Origin: Fibrobacter sp.
Lineage (GTDB): Bacteria; Fibrobacterota; Fibrobacteria; Fibrobacterales; Fibrobacteraceae
Assembly (NCBI GenBank): GCA_017642335.1
Contig: JAGCPF010000001.1
Coordinates: forward strand, 1 to 64,000
Direction of reading: 5' to 3'
DNA length: 64,000 nt
A program made the translations under genes and the position numbers. Numbering within the stretch: position 1 is the stretch's first letter; every line of letters starts with the position of its first letter. The notes beneath the pieces are model-generated. The model did not search any database. It had not been told where the DNA came from and saw only the letters and a program-made list of their open reading frames with translations. Shown one piece after another: positions 1 to 8,410 of this stretch.

Positions 1-1070
1 GATTCGTTGTGACCGAGGATGCTCCACATTTCTTCGGCGATGTGCGGGGCAAACGGGTGCAGCAACTTCACGAAGGTTTCGCACGGTTCGCGGTAGCGCT
101 TGTCCATCTTCATCATTTCGTTGTTGAAGATCATCAGCTGGCTAATCGCGGTGTTGAAGCTCATGTTCTCGATGTCGCTCGTGACCTTGATGACGGTCTG
201 GTGCATCACCTTCTCGATAGCTTCGGGAGCGGTTTCGTCAACGAACACCGGGGCTTCATCGCTGTCGCCGACAACAGAACGCCAGGCACGGCCGAGGAAG
301 CGGTTCATGCCTTCGATGCCCTTGGTCTGCCACGGCTTCACGGCATCCAGCGGGCCCATGAACATTTCGTACAAACGAAGGCTATCGGCACCGTAGTCGC
401 GGACGACGTCATCCGGGTTCACGACATTCTTCAAAGACTTACTCATCTTCGCCACGATCTGCTTGAGCTCGATGTCGGTTCCCTTCTTGAAGAACTTGCC
501 GTTCTTTTCTTCGACTTCGTCGGTCGGGACCTTGGAGCCAGCGGCATCTTCGTAAGCAAAGGCAAGAATCATACCCTGGTTGAAGAGTTTCTGGAACGGT
601 TCGTCGGTAGAGACGAGGCCGAGGTCGAACAAGACCTTGTGCCAGAAACGGCTGTAGAGCAAGTGGAGCACGGCGTGTTCGGCACCACCCACATAGAGGT
701 CGACCGGCATCCAGTACTTTTCAAGTTCCTTTGCCACAAATGCATCGCCGTTGCAGGCGTCGATGTAGCGGAGGTAATACCAGCAGGAGCCAGCCCACTG
801 CGGCATGGTGTTCGTCTCGCGGATACCCTTGCGGCCGTTCTTGTCGGTCACCTGGAGCCATTCGGTGGCGTTTGCGAGCGGGGACTGTCCGCCGTCACCC
901 GGCTTGTAGTCCTTGAGTTCCGGCAACAGCACCGGCAGTTCGGCATCGTCCACCGTAGAGATTTCGCCGTCTTCCCAGTGGATAATCTGGAAAACCCCGC
1001 AAGGCGAGAGTCGCGGGCAAGCTCGCTTGCCCATGACCGAGCCGAGGAGGTTTCTGCAACGGTTCGCCCC
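1..1070 (-). pseudogene. Truncated leuS copy (leucyl-tRNA synthetase fragment)
   Basis: The minus strand encodes a LeuS segment that matches the intact leuS further right: 1-990 aligns without gaps to 17455-18444, and after a 67-nt insert, 1058-1070 aligns to 18445-18457. Homology then stops abruptly, so the N-terminal half with the HIGH motif is missing. The fragment still encodes the KMSKS region (near 430-450) and the start of the anticodon-binding domain, and it continues off the left edge. The two copies differ at scattered, mostly third-codon positions (for example near 40-50 and 165-205), so this is not a recent perfect duplication. It has no start and is split by the insert, so it cannot make a synthetase. 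It marks the left edge of the defence island. Confidence 0.9.
991..1057. repeat. 67-nt palindromic insert in the leuS remnant (REP-like)
   Basis: Alignment of the two leuS copies shows an exact 67-nt insertion: the bases before it end at the partner of 18444 and the bases after it start at the partner of 18445. It contains a perfect 8-bp hairpin, GGGCAAGC-TC-GCTTGCCC (1015-1032), and its ends are roughly inverted (AAACC near the left, GGTTT near the right). No target-site duplication is obvious. This looks like a REP or small MITE-type element. The family is unknown to me. Confidence 0.6.
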
Positions 1071-1080
1071 TTTGCATTTG

Positions 1081-1205
1081 GGCGTTCCCCACTGGCGTGG
1101 GTCGGGCTATATTTTAGGGGCAGCCACCTTCGCTTCGCTCGCCGCCCGCCTCCTAAAACCGAGCCCACGGTCTCGACCCCAAGGGGTCACTATCCCTAAC
1201 GCATA
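1081..1205. repeat. Palindrome-rich MITE-like element at the island edge
   Basis: This stretch between the end of leuS homology and the first island gene has no convincing ORF. It starts GCGTT and ends AACGC (5-bp terminal inverted repeats) and contains an inner inverted repeat TTTTAGG/CCTAAAA (about 1113-1158). It is much more GC-rich than the island gene next to it. The string TTTTAGGGGC also occurs on the other side of the island near 17070, which suggests related repeats at both borders. Mobility is not shown. Confidence 0.35.
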
Positions 1206-1212
1206 ATGAAAA

Positions 1213-2337
1213 TCAGCTCTCACAAATAGAATCAGTATCATCGTTGAAATTTGGAACACTTTCTTTAAAACAAAGAGACAATTTTTCTTTAAACCACCCT
1301 TTTTTTGATTTCAATTTAGCTAGCCCCTTTCTTTCTATTTGTCGAATTCGTTCTCTCGTCACATTTTGAGCCACAGCCAACTCTTCTAAAGAAAAAGATT
1401 TCTCCCCTTTTAAACCAAAACGTTTTTCAAGGACGTCCCTTTCTCTATCTGTCAAGCATTCGTCTAAAGCCTGAGTAACAATATTATGCACAACATCACG
1501 TTCTATATTATTTTCTGCTTCTGTATTAAAAATCTCAAAGCAACTTTCTGAATAAACACTTTTAAAATCATGGTCTAAGACGCTTTGTCCTAACAAAACT
1601 AAATGTAGAATATTATATATAATGTCCGACCAATTTTCTTCAAGACCATATTTTTCACTTACATACAACAAAGCCTGTTTTCGTTCTAAAGTATTATATT
1701 TAAAATCTTTACACAATTTTCGACAAAGATTAACAATATTTACGGGAATTACAAAAAGAGGAACATTTATCGTTCTAGCAAAATAATCAATTATGGCAAT
1801 ACTTATATAACTTGCAAAAGTCTGATGTTCATCTGGCTTATACGAATTACAGGCGGAAACCAAAGCAAAACATGCATCGCTAATACAATCAGCAATATTT
1901 TTATTATAAGCAACAGATTCCCTATACGCCAGAACAATCGCAATGCGCAAATTCCCTTCCACGGCACGTTTTCTAGCATATTTGTTTCCCTCTAAAATCT
2001 GATATCGTATCCGAACCATTTCTTTTTTGTCTGCGGGTTTAATTTTTCGAACATATTCTATAAAATTATTCAATGTAGGTTCGGCAGCAACGATTGCGTC
2101 ATAGATAGATGAATAATCCTTGCTATCAGTCTCTTTCTCAATCGGAATTTCAACCTTTGGGCGATTATTAATTATGATGTTATTTTCAAGTACTATATCA
2201 GTAAGCCGTTCAATATCATCAACATCAAGATAAAACAGATCTCCACAGGCAAGAATGTCATCAAGAGTGACATACCCTTGCGAACTAGATTTTTTTATCA
2301 AAAAATCTAAAGCGTGTTTTATCCCGCCATCTGCCAT
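1213..2337 (-). CDS. Sigma-70-like protein (regions 1.1, 2 and 4) in the defence operon
   Basis: This 374-residue protein has the layout of a primary sigma factor. Residues about 5-60 resemble region 1.1. Residues about 120-190 resemble region 2 (EGNLRIAIVLAYRES, then a stretch ending SYISIAIIDYFAR). Residues about 290-350 are a clear region 4 with LTDRERDVLEKRFGL and the helix-turn-helix VTRERIRQIERKGLAKLK. It is the last gene of the operon, and its ATG overlaps the upstream stop by one base (TGATG), which implies translational coupling. Region 3 and the -10 recognition helices look degenerate. Base composition is AT-rich like the rest of the island. It could be an alternative sigma factor for the operon or an RNA-polymerase-binding effector or regulator. 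The sigma homology is clear, the role is inferred. Confidence 0.75.
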   Translation of the reverse strand: MADGGIKHALDFLIKKSSSQGYVTLDDILACGDLFYLDVDDIERLTDIVLENNIIINNRPKVEIPIEKETDSKDYSSIYDAIVAAEPTLNNFIEYVRKIKPADKKEMVRIRYQILEGNKYARKRAVEGNLRIAIVLAYRESVAYNKNIADCISDACFALVSACNSYKPDEHQTFASYISIAIIDYFARTINVPLFVIPVNIVNLCRKLCKDFKYNTLERKQALLYVSEKYGLEENWSDIIYNILHLVLLGQSVLDHDFKSVYSESCFEIFNTEAENNIERDVVHNIVTQALDECLTDRERDVLEKRFGLKGEKSFSLEELAVAQNVTRERIRQIERKGLAKLKSKKGWFKEKLSLCFKESVPNFNDDTDSICES

Positions 2338-2864
2338 CAGCTTAAATAATCTAATAGTTCATTCTTATCAACAGATTTGTTATATAGAACATTTATCTGA
2401 TCCGTAAAGTCAGACAAATTGGCAATAAAATCGTCTGCATTAGAAGCGTTTGCGATTAAATGATCGTACAACACTTCAATTCCCCCTAACAAATAGGATT
2501 CGAAGAGCTCAAAATCCTTTTCATCTTTTCCGAAATTACGAAAAGCTCGATTAATTCGATTTTCTTCATTTTGTTCATATTCCGAATCCAAAAGCAAAAT
2601 CAATTGCATATTAAACACGAGATTATCCTTCGCATTTATCATTTGGTCTTTCAAAATATGGGCATCATACACTTTCCCATTAGGATCTTTCATTTCAACA
2701 TCTTTGATCGATTTCTTCTTATACAAAAAGCCAACTATTGGAGCTTGAATGTAGACATCTATATTGCGATTGAACAATTTAGCGTTTGTCTCTCCAAAAT
2801 TATTTGCAAGCAAGACCATATAATGAGCATGTTTGCCTGTTATTCGGACTTCTTTATCAAACAT
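2337..2864 (-). CDS. Uncharacterised 175-aa protein of the defence operon
   Basis: I do not recognise this family. It is a soluble, acidic, mixed alpha/beta-looking protein without signal peptide or membrane segment. Its N-terminus (FDKEVRITGKHAHYMVLL) is predicted-strand rich and its C-terminal half looks helical with many acidic residues. The start ATG has a GAGGTG ribosome site four bases upstream. It lies 12 bases after the SMC-like ATPase gene and overlaps the sigma-like gene by one base, so all are made from one transcript. A small partner of the DndD-like ATPase is a reasonable guess; similarity to DndE was considered but not supported by any motif. Confidence 0.7.
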   Translation of the reverse strand: MFDKEVRITGKHAHYMVLLANNFGETNAKLFNRNIDVYIQAPIVGFLYKKKSIKDVEMKDPNGKVYDAHILKDQMINAKDNLVFNMQLILLLDSEYEQNEENRINRAFRNFGKDEKDFELFESYLLGGIEVLYDHLIANASNADDFIANLSDFTDQINVLYNKSVDKNELLDYLS

Positions 2865-2876
2865 TATTCACCTCTC

Positions 2877-4871
2877 TTACTCTAAAATCGTTTCTGTTTC
2901 GTTTACTTTTCTAATTCTATGTGACTTGCCAATTTTTTCACTCATATACTCACGAGCTAAATCACCATCGGTATCTTTAATGAAGATAATAACCTGCTCT
3001 GTTAAGTGAGGAATTGTTTCGCAAACCGATTTAATGTGTTTTTTATCAAATTTAGATAGAGGAGCGTCCATCACAAGAGGATATATATCGGACGATAAAT
3101 CATGATCCATAGGAGAAAGCCTATTTTCTCTAGACATTTTTATCATACTGGTAATAAACGAGAAAATAACAGAAATGCTTTGACCTTCAGACAACTCAAC
3201 CTTATCATTAACATTATTCGCAATCACATCTATTTGATATTTTTGGTTAATTTTGACCGAAAAATCGCCATTATTAATAGCCGAAAAAATTTCATTCATA
3301 TTATTTTCTAGACGAGTACGAACCTCTGCTTCGCTAGTTGAATACTTTTCAAATAAAGAATCGTAAAGATATTGAGCATAAGCCTTGTAAACTTCAATTT
3401 TTCGATTACTTTCACTAGCTAGAGCTCTATCTTTACGCTTTGTATTTGCTTCTTCGCGTTTGGTTCTCGCAGCACCAATTTCTTGATTCAAGGTATTTCG
3501 CTCATCATTGTGTTTGCGAATAATCCGTTCACATTCAGCTATGGTTGCGGAGATTTCTTGGACAATTTCTTCTACATCTTTGCCATTCAATTGTGGATTT
3601 ATTTCATTTGCGATAACATCTTCCGCGTCAGTAATTTGGTCGTCAAGAACACTTATTTGTCTATTCTTATCATCTTTAAACGAAATAAAATCAATGCTAG
3701 AATTTAACCTGTTTCTTGCCATCATTTTAAAGTCATTCACCATACTTCCAATTGACTTTGGAGGAAGCACGTCAAACCATTTTTTTAATTCTTCCACCTC
3801 AGAAGAATTTTCAGAAAGGCACGTTCCGCATAAGCACTTATGATGATCTAGTAAATACTGTATTGTCTTATCCGTAATATTCGGAATGTCACTACCAGAC
3901 AAATTTAACTTGACAAGCATATCAAATGCGGGCTTAATAAGTCCCAGAGACAAGAAAGAGGTCGCTTGATTATTAAATTCACGGCAAATATCTTTCTGGG
4001 CATCCGCCTTATTGATGGAATACTGCTTTATGTTCTTTTCCAAAGATTCTTTCCGTTCTTGCAAATCCCTACTCGATTTATAACCTTTTAACTCTTCTTG
4101 CTTCGCTCGTTTTTCCTCATCCGCTTTACCATCTTCCTTATCTATTTCTTCAATACGCTTTTCTCTTTTTTCAATTTCTTCATCACATTCGTTAATAATA
4201 TTTGTAAGATCCCTAACTTCAGAATCACTTGCAGAATCATATCGCTGATTGTATTTCCCTATTACGGAATTTTTCGGTCCACCATTTAGATGTTCCAAAG
4301 CTTTCTGCATGCCTTTCAATCCGAGCAAACCTTCTACCGCCTCAGCAAATTCTTCTGATTTTTTATAGCTGGAAATTTCTTTACCCATGGTTTCAATACG
4401 TTCGCCATCAAAGAAAAAATAACGCGATAATTCTTTTCTCAGAATGAAATTAATTGTAGATTCTCTTTTTGATGCATCAACAAAGCTTTTATTTCCTGTT
4501 TTATCTTTCTTTTCGATTTCACAAAAAGAACTACCATCTACCTTCACATTATTGCCAAGATCTTTTTTAAATCGTTGAGTTCTAGTAATTTTATAATGAA
4601 CATCTCCATGTTGTAAGTTTATTTCAACAGATGTATTAACAGGAAACGAAGGAGTCATTTCACTTGCTACAGTTTTATTCAAAACAATAGAATCTTTGAA
4701 GTTCGTAACACCATACAAGCACCAAAAAAAACTTTGCAAAAAAGTCGTTTTCCCACTACCATTTTCACCTATAATGATAGTCACATTTTTTCCATGAATG
4801 TCCTGGGCAAAATCTAAAAACGCATCCTTATATTGCCTAAAATTATGGAGTTTTATGGATTCGAGTAGCAT
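2877..4871 (-). CDS. DndD-like SMC/Rad50-family ATPase
   Basis: This 664-residue P-loop ATPase belongs to the SbcC/Rad50/DndD group. Walker A is GENGSGKT at about residues 35-42. Long Lys/Glu-rich coiled coils flank a central CLCGTC motif, a Rad50-type zinc-hook-like CxxC also typical of DndD. The ABC signature LSEGQS and Walker B YPLVMDAP lie in the last quarter. Such proteins bind DNA and couple ATP hydrolysis to DNA processing. Translation starts at an ATG with GAGGAGG just upstream, inside the end of the 55-residue gene. Next to phosphorothioation genes, a role in modification or in restriction of unmodified DNA is likely, but which one cannot be decided from sequence. Confidence 0.85.
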   Translation of the reverse strand: MLLESIKLHNFRQYKDAFLDFAQDIHGKNVTIIIGENGSGKTTFLQSFFWCLYGVTNFKDSIVLNKTVASEMTPSFPVNTSVEINLQHGDVHYKITRTQRFKKDLGNNVKVDGSSFCEIEKKDKTGNKSFVDASKRESTINFILRKELSRYFFFDGERIETMGKEISSYKKSEEFAEAVEGLLGLKGMQKALEHLNGGPKNSVIGKYNQRYDSASDSEVRDLTNIINECDEEIEKREKRIEEIDKEDGKADEEKRAKQEELKGYKSSRDLQERKESLEKNIKQYSINKADAQKDICREFNNQATSFLSLGLIKPAFDMLVKLNLSGSDIPNITDKTIQYLLDHHKCLCGTCLSENSSEVEELKKWFDVLPPKSIGSMVNDFKMMARNRLNSSIDFISFKDDKNRQISVLDDQITDAEDVIANEINPQLNGKDVEEIVQEISATIAECERIIRKHNDERNTLNQEIGAARTKREEANTKRKDRALASESNRKIEVYKAYAQYLYDSLFEKYSTSEAEVRTRLENNMNEIFSAINNGDFSVKINQKYQIDVIANNVNDKVELSEGQSISVIFSFITSMIKMSRENRLSPMDHDLSSDIYPLVMDAPLSKFDKKHIKSVCETIPHLTEQVIIFIKDTDGDLAREYMSEKIGKSHRIRKVNETETILE

Positions 4872-5020
4872 TGTACAACCTCCTCAATTTCCTTTTGAAT
4901 ATCAAGAATCATTTGCGCATCACTTTTCTGCTGCGTTTTTAAATTAATTTTTTCAAGTGCGACGATTTTTTTCAACAACGCCTCACCTTTTGATTTGTCA
5001 ATTTCAATTTCCTTACCCAT
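4853..5020 (-). CDS. Small 55-aa charged protein between helicase and SMC ATPase
   Basis: A 55-codon ORF starts MGKEIEIDKSKGEALLKKIV and ends with TAA at 4853-4855. It overlaps the helicase stop by 8 bases and the SMC ATPase start by 19 bases, so it fills a space that would otherwise be an unusual 141-bp gap in a gap-free operon. It is highly charged and predicted to form one long helix or coiled coil, rich in Lys, Glu and Ile/Leu. Its 3' end carries the GAGGAGG ribosome site of the next gene. I recognise no family. The overlaps at both ends support it as a real gene, perhaps a small subunit of the helicase or ATPase. Confidence 0.6.
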   Translation of the reverse strand: MGKEIEIDKSKGEALLKKIVALEKINLKTQQKSDAQMILDIQKEIEEVVQCYSNP

Positions 5021-7244
5021 AGTAATCGTCCTTATTTTTACCGTTTAATTCCTTGTCTGATATTTGGTACACATTCTGGATTTCATCTATTAAACATAGA
5101 CTATCAATCCGATTCAACGCAACAGCAGAAAATTCTTTCAAGCGCAGCAATTCATTTTTCACTAGAGCCCGACCACTAGCTTTTTCTTCATCCGTCAAAT
5201 ACCGCGCCATATCAATATTTTGCGGCAAGGCCACAAAATCATATATTTCTGCAAATTCTTTTCCCGGCCAAGTCCTCAAAACACGACCTCTTCGTTGAAT
5301 ATACTCCTTTGGATTCGTTGTACTAGCTAAAATGAAAGCTGTTTTAATTGAAGGGATGTTCACGCCCTCATCCAAACATTTAATTGCAACTATAGCCTGC
5401 AAATTTTCGTTCTTAAATTTTTCAGTTATTACTTTACGAGAAGCGATATCCTCTTCCGATGTAAACCGAGATACCGACATTCCCATCTCATTTCCCAATA
5501 TTTTGGTCACAGCTATAATTTGCCTTTCACCAATTTCAGACTTGTCAAAGTCATATTCCCCATCACTCGAATCTGAATCGTACGCAACTGTTGTAGCACC
5601 ACAATACACCAAGATGTTTGTTTTTTTCTTATATGGTTCAATACATTTTCTGAATGCAGGCAATTTATTTTGTGCACCAGCAACAATTCTTGAGCGTTTT
5701 ATAGCAAGAAGTTCACCATAAGAATCTAATTCAACACTTCCACTCTTCGAAACCCTTGTATGCTGAAGAATCTCTTTGGTCAGCTGTTTATACTCAGAAA
5801 ATTCATCATCTGTCAAATGAACAACAACTGGATAATATTTATACGGAGTAAGTTTTTTTTCGTCAATAGCTTTTTTCAGACCATAGGAAATACAAACATT
5901 ACCAAAGTAATCATACAAAAACCGAGTTCCCTCGTCGTCACCATGCCGATCAATCGTCGCAGACAAAGCTAGTCTAAAGTTAAACTTCGAATCAAGAATC
6001 TTCTTAAAGCCCCCCGCTCCAGCATTATGAGCCTCATCTACAACCAACAAACAATCTGCTTTTACATTTTTCAGCTGGTCTTGAATAAAATTACTTTTAA
6101 AAGTCGCATTAGTCGTGACCACGCAAAAAAAGCCTTTTTCACTCGGACGAATTTTTTGATCACGAACAGCTTTCTTCAACCGATCTTTCCAATCAATTTG
6201 GGACGATGTCGAATACGCAATAACGGGCCTAATATTGAATTTGACAACATCTTCAACCCATTGTTCTACAAGATGTTGATAAGGAACAACAATAAAAACC
6301 GCAATTTTTTTATTGGACTTATAACATCTCGTTACAGCTCCTAAACCAGTAAGCGTTTTCCCAGTACCTGTAGCCATATCAAAAATACCTACAAAGCCAT
6401 TATGTTCCCAATTATCAATAGCCTCTTTCTGATAATCGAAAATGTTCTCTTCGAACCATTTAGGCATCGTTGGTACATTCTTTTCTATCAATGGAGAATA
6501 GTTTGCAGTTGTTTCACCAAGATTCATTTCACCTAATTTAGGCGGTTCGTACGAAACGTCTTCATCCATGTCAAACTTTGGAGCGCTTTTTTTGTATCGA
6601 CGTATAATTTCATCCTTCAATTTCGGAAAATCAAGAATTTCAAGAGCGTCATCAGTTCCATTCCAGATTTTTTCAAAAGAATTCTTTTTCTTCAGAGCCC
6701 TATCTTTTTCAAAATCTTTCCATGAACAGAAAACATCTGTTGACTCATAATTGTTTAAAAATGCGTTTTCCGATTCATTTGAAGAACCAGAAAATGCTAC
6801 AAAATTTCCATCAGAATCTTCAATTATTCCTAGCTTTTCATGATACATGCCTGCTTTCGTAAGTGCAATTTTTATATCCATACGACACTCGGCAATAAGA
6901 TTTGCTAGCATATTTAGGCGATCAACTTCTTTACCATTTGCGGGTTCAAATAAATTCCTTACCAAAGCATTTTCAATGATTTCATTTCTAACTTTATATC
7001 CGTCTCTCATCGCCTGAATATCTTCAGTTGAGAGATAAGGCGTCGCCACTAATCTTATCTTGCCTCCATTCTTCAGAAAGTTGCACAATCCGACAGAGAA
7101 ACAAGACAAGGCTGTTGATGAGAAGAAACCAACAGATCGATCATACGCAATCGCTTCGCTTAAAAGCGGATTGTAGAAATTACGAATTATATTTCCGTGC
7201 AAATTTCTATATTCCGACTCAATTTGTATGTTCCGTAAACTCAT
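5013..7244 (-). CDS. PLD-nuclease-like / SF2 helicase fusion protein
   Basis: The 743-residue protein joins two domains. The N-terminal part (about 1-230) is phospholipase-D-like: the motif HEKLG followed by SGSSNES fits an HKD-type nuclease or DNA-binding site. The rest is a superfamily 2 DEAD/DEAH helicase with Walker A ATGTGKT, Walker B VDEAH, SAT-like LSATIDR and motif VI QRRGRVLR, as in type I/III restriction helicases. This architecture suits an enzyme that translocates on DNA and cuts it, so it is the best candidate for the restriction arm. It starts 11 bases after the cysteine desulfurase stop and overlaps the 55-residue gene. A nuclease role for the PLD part is inferred; only one HKD-like motif is obvious. 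Confidence 0.85.
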   Translation of the reverse strand: MSLRNIQIESEYRNLHGNIIRNFYNPLLSEAIAYDRSVGFFSSTALSCFSVGLCNFLKNGGKIRLVATPYLSTEDIQAMRDGYKVRNEIIENALVRNLFEPANGKEVDRLNMLANLIAECRMDIKIALTKAGMYHEKLGIIEDSDGNFVAFSGSSNESENAFLNNYESTDVFCSWKDFEKDRALKKKNSFEKIWNGTDDALEILDFPKLKDEIIRRYKKSAPKFDMDEDVSYEPPKLGEMNLGETTANYSPLIEKNVPTMPKWFEENIFDYQKEAIDNWEHNGFVGIFDMATGTGKTLTGLGAVTRCYKSNKKIAVFIVVPYQHLVEQWVEDVVKFNIRPVIAYSTSSQIDWKDRLKKAVRDQKIRPSEKGFFCVVTTNATFKSNFIQDQLKNVKADCLLVVDEAHNAGAGGFKKILDSKFNFRLALSATIDRHGDDEGTRFLYDYFGNVCISYGLKKAIDEKKLTPYKYYPVVVHLTDDEFSEYKQLTKEILQHTRVSKSGSVELDSYGELLAIKRSRIVAGAQNKLPAFRKCIEPYKKKTNILVYCGATTVAYDSDSSDGEYDFDKSEIGERQIIAVTKILGNEMGMSVSRFTSEEDIASRKVITEKFKNENLQAIVAIKCLDEGVNIPSIKTAFILASTTNPKEYIQRRGRVLRTWPGKEFAEIYDFVALPQNIDMARYLTDEEKASGRALVKNELLRLKEFSAVALNRIDSLCLIDEIQNVYQISDKELNGKNKDDYYG

Positions 7245-7255
7245 AAGCGAACCTG

Positions 7256-8410
7256 TTATATATTTTCCTTAATCCATTCCAAAGATTGTTTCAAGTCAGC
7301 AAAGTCCGCATCACTCGTAAACGCACTGCAACTAAACCGAATTGTTCCCGAAGGAAACGTTCCTAAAGTCTTATGGGCAAGCGGAGCGCACTGCAATCCG
7401 CTTCGAACAGCAATATTCTTTTCAGCAAACACACTTGCCGCTGTATCGCTCGGCAGTCCATCTATTACGCAGGAAACAATTCCTACATATCGATTATTTT
7501 TATCATCACCAACGACTCTTATGAAATCATAAGTGCGAAGAATTTTCAGCAATTCCTTCCGCTTTAATTGTTCATGCTCCCATAAATAATCTAATCCTTC
7601 GTCTAATATCCACCCCAGAGAAGCATACAATCCAGCAATTCCAACAATGTTGAACGTTCCCATTTCATAACGCTGAGGAATATCGTTTGGCATATCCTGA
7701 TTAGCACTTTCAAAACCAGTGCCACCAAATAGAACAGGCTTTAAGTCAAAATCAGGTTTCATTGCAAATCCGCCTATTCCTGTCGGTCCATACAATGTCT
7801 TGTGTCCTGCAAATACGGCAAAATCAATGGTCTCTAAGCCAACATTAATATCGACAAGACCTGCAGTTTGAGCCATATCTATAACGGTAACGGCTTTGTG
7901 TTTTTTAGCCATCACGCAAAGTTTTTCAACTGGAGAAATAAGCCCTATAACATTACTTGCGTGGCTAACAACCATCAAATCAGGAGAATCTTTTGCAAAT
8001 TGCGTCTGAATTTTTTCAAAATCGTGGGTTAAATTCTCTCTGATTGCAAGAAGATGCACATTAATTTTCCCCATATTCTCATAATGGTGAAGAACTCTTG
8101 TGACTGCGTTATGTTCGAACGGAGAAATATAAACATTTGCCCCTGACGTTATTTCACCATCAAGAATGCCCTGCAAAATCATATTCAAGGCAATCGTAGC
8201 CGAAGGTGTGAATACGATTTGTTTATTTTCGCAATGCAGCAACTTTTTAAGACGACTTCTAGTTTCAGAAACCATCTTGCCAGCGCCTATCGAAAGTTTG
8301 TGGCTTCCGCGACCAACATTTCCACCACATTCCCTATAGAACGTTTTCATGAAATCATAAACACATTCTGGCTTCGGAAAAGTCGTCGCAGCATTGTCGA
8401 AATAAGCCAT
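7256..8410 (-). CDS. Cysteine desulfurase (SspA/DndA-like)
   Basis: This is a PLP-dependent class V aminotransferase-fold enzyme of about 384 residues. The N-terminus MAYFDNAATTFPKPE is typical of cysteine desulfurases. The PLP lysine is in AGHKTLYGPTG and the catalytic cysteine is in VRSGLQCAPLAHK. It removes sulfur from cysteine and passes it as persulfide to acceptor proteins. In this operon the obvious acceptor is the ATP-pyrophosphatase encoded at 12950-14689. I chose the ATG at 8410, which overlaps the upstream stop by one base (TGATG); a longer start at 8428 is less likely. A housekeeping IscS or NifS role is less likely, as there are no Fe-S assembly genes nearby. Confidence 0.9.
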   Translation of the reverse strand: MAYFDNAATTFPKPECVYDFMKTFYRECGGNVGRGSHKLSIGAGKMVSETRSRLKKLLHCENKQIVFTPSATIALNMILQGILDGEITSGANVYISPFEHNAVTRVLHHYENMGKINVHLLAIRENLTHDFEKIQTQFAKDSPDLMVVSHASNVIGLISPVEKLCVMAKKHKAVTVIDMAQTAGLVDINVGLETIDFAVFAGHKTLYGPTGIGGFAMKPDFDLKPVLFGGTGFESANQDMPNDIPQRYEMGTFNIVGIAGLYASLGWILDEGLDYLWEHEQLKRKELLKILRTYDFIRVVGDDKNNRYVGIVSCVIDGLPSDTAASVFAEKNIAVRSGLQCAPLAHKTLGTFPSGTIRFSCSAFTSDADFADLKQSLEWIKENI

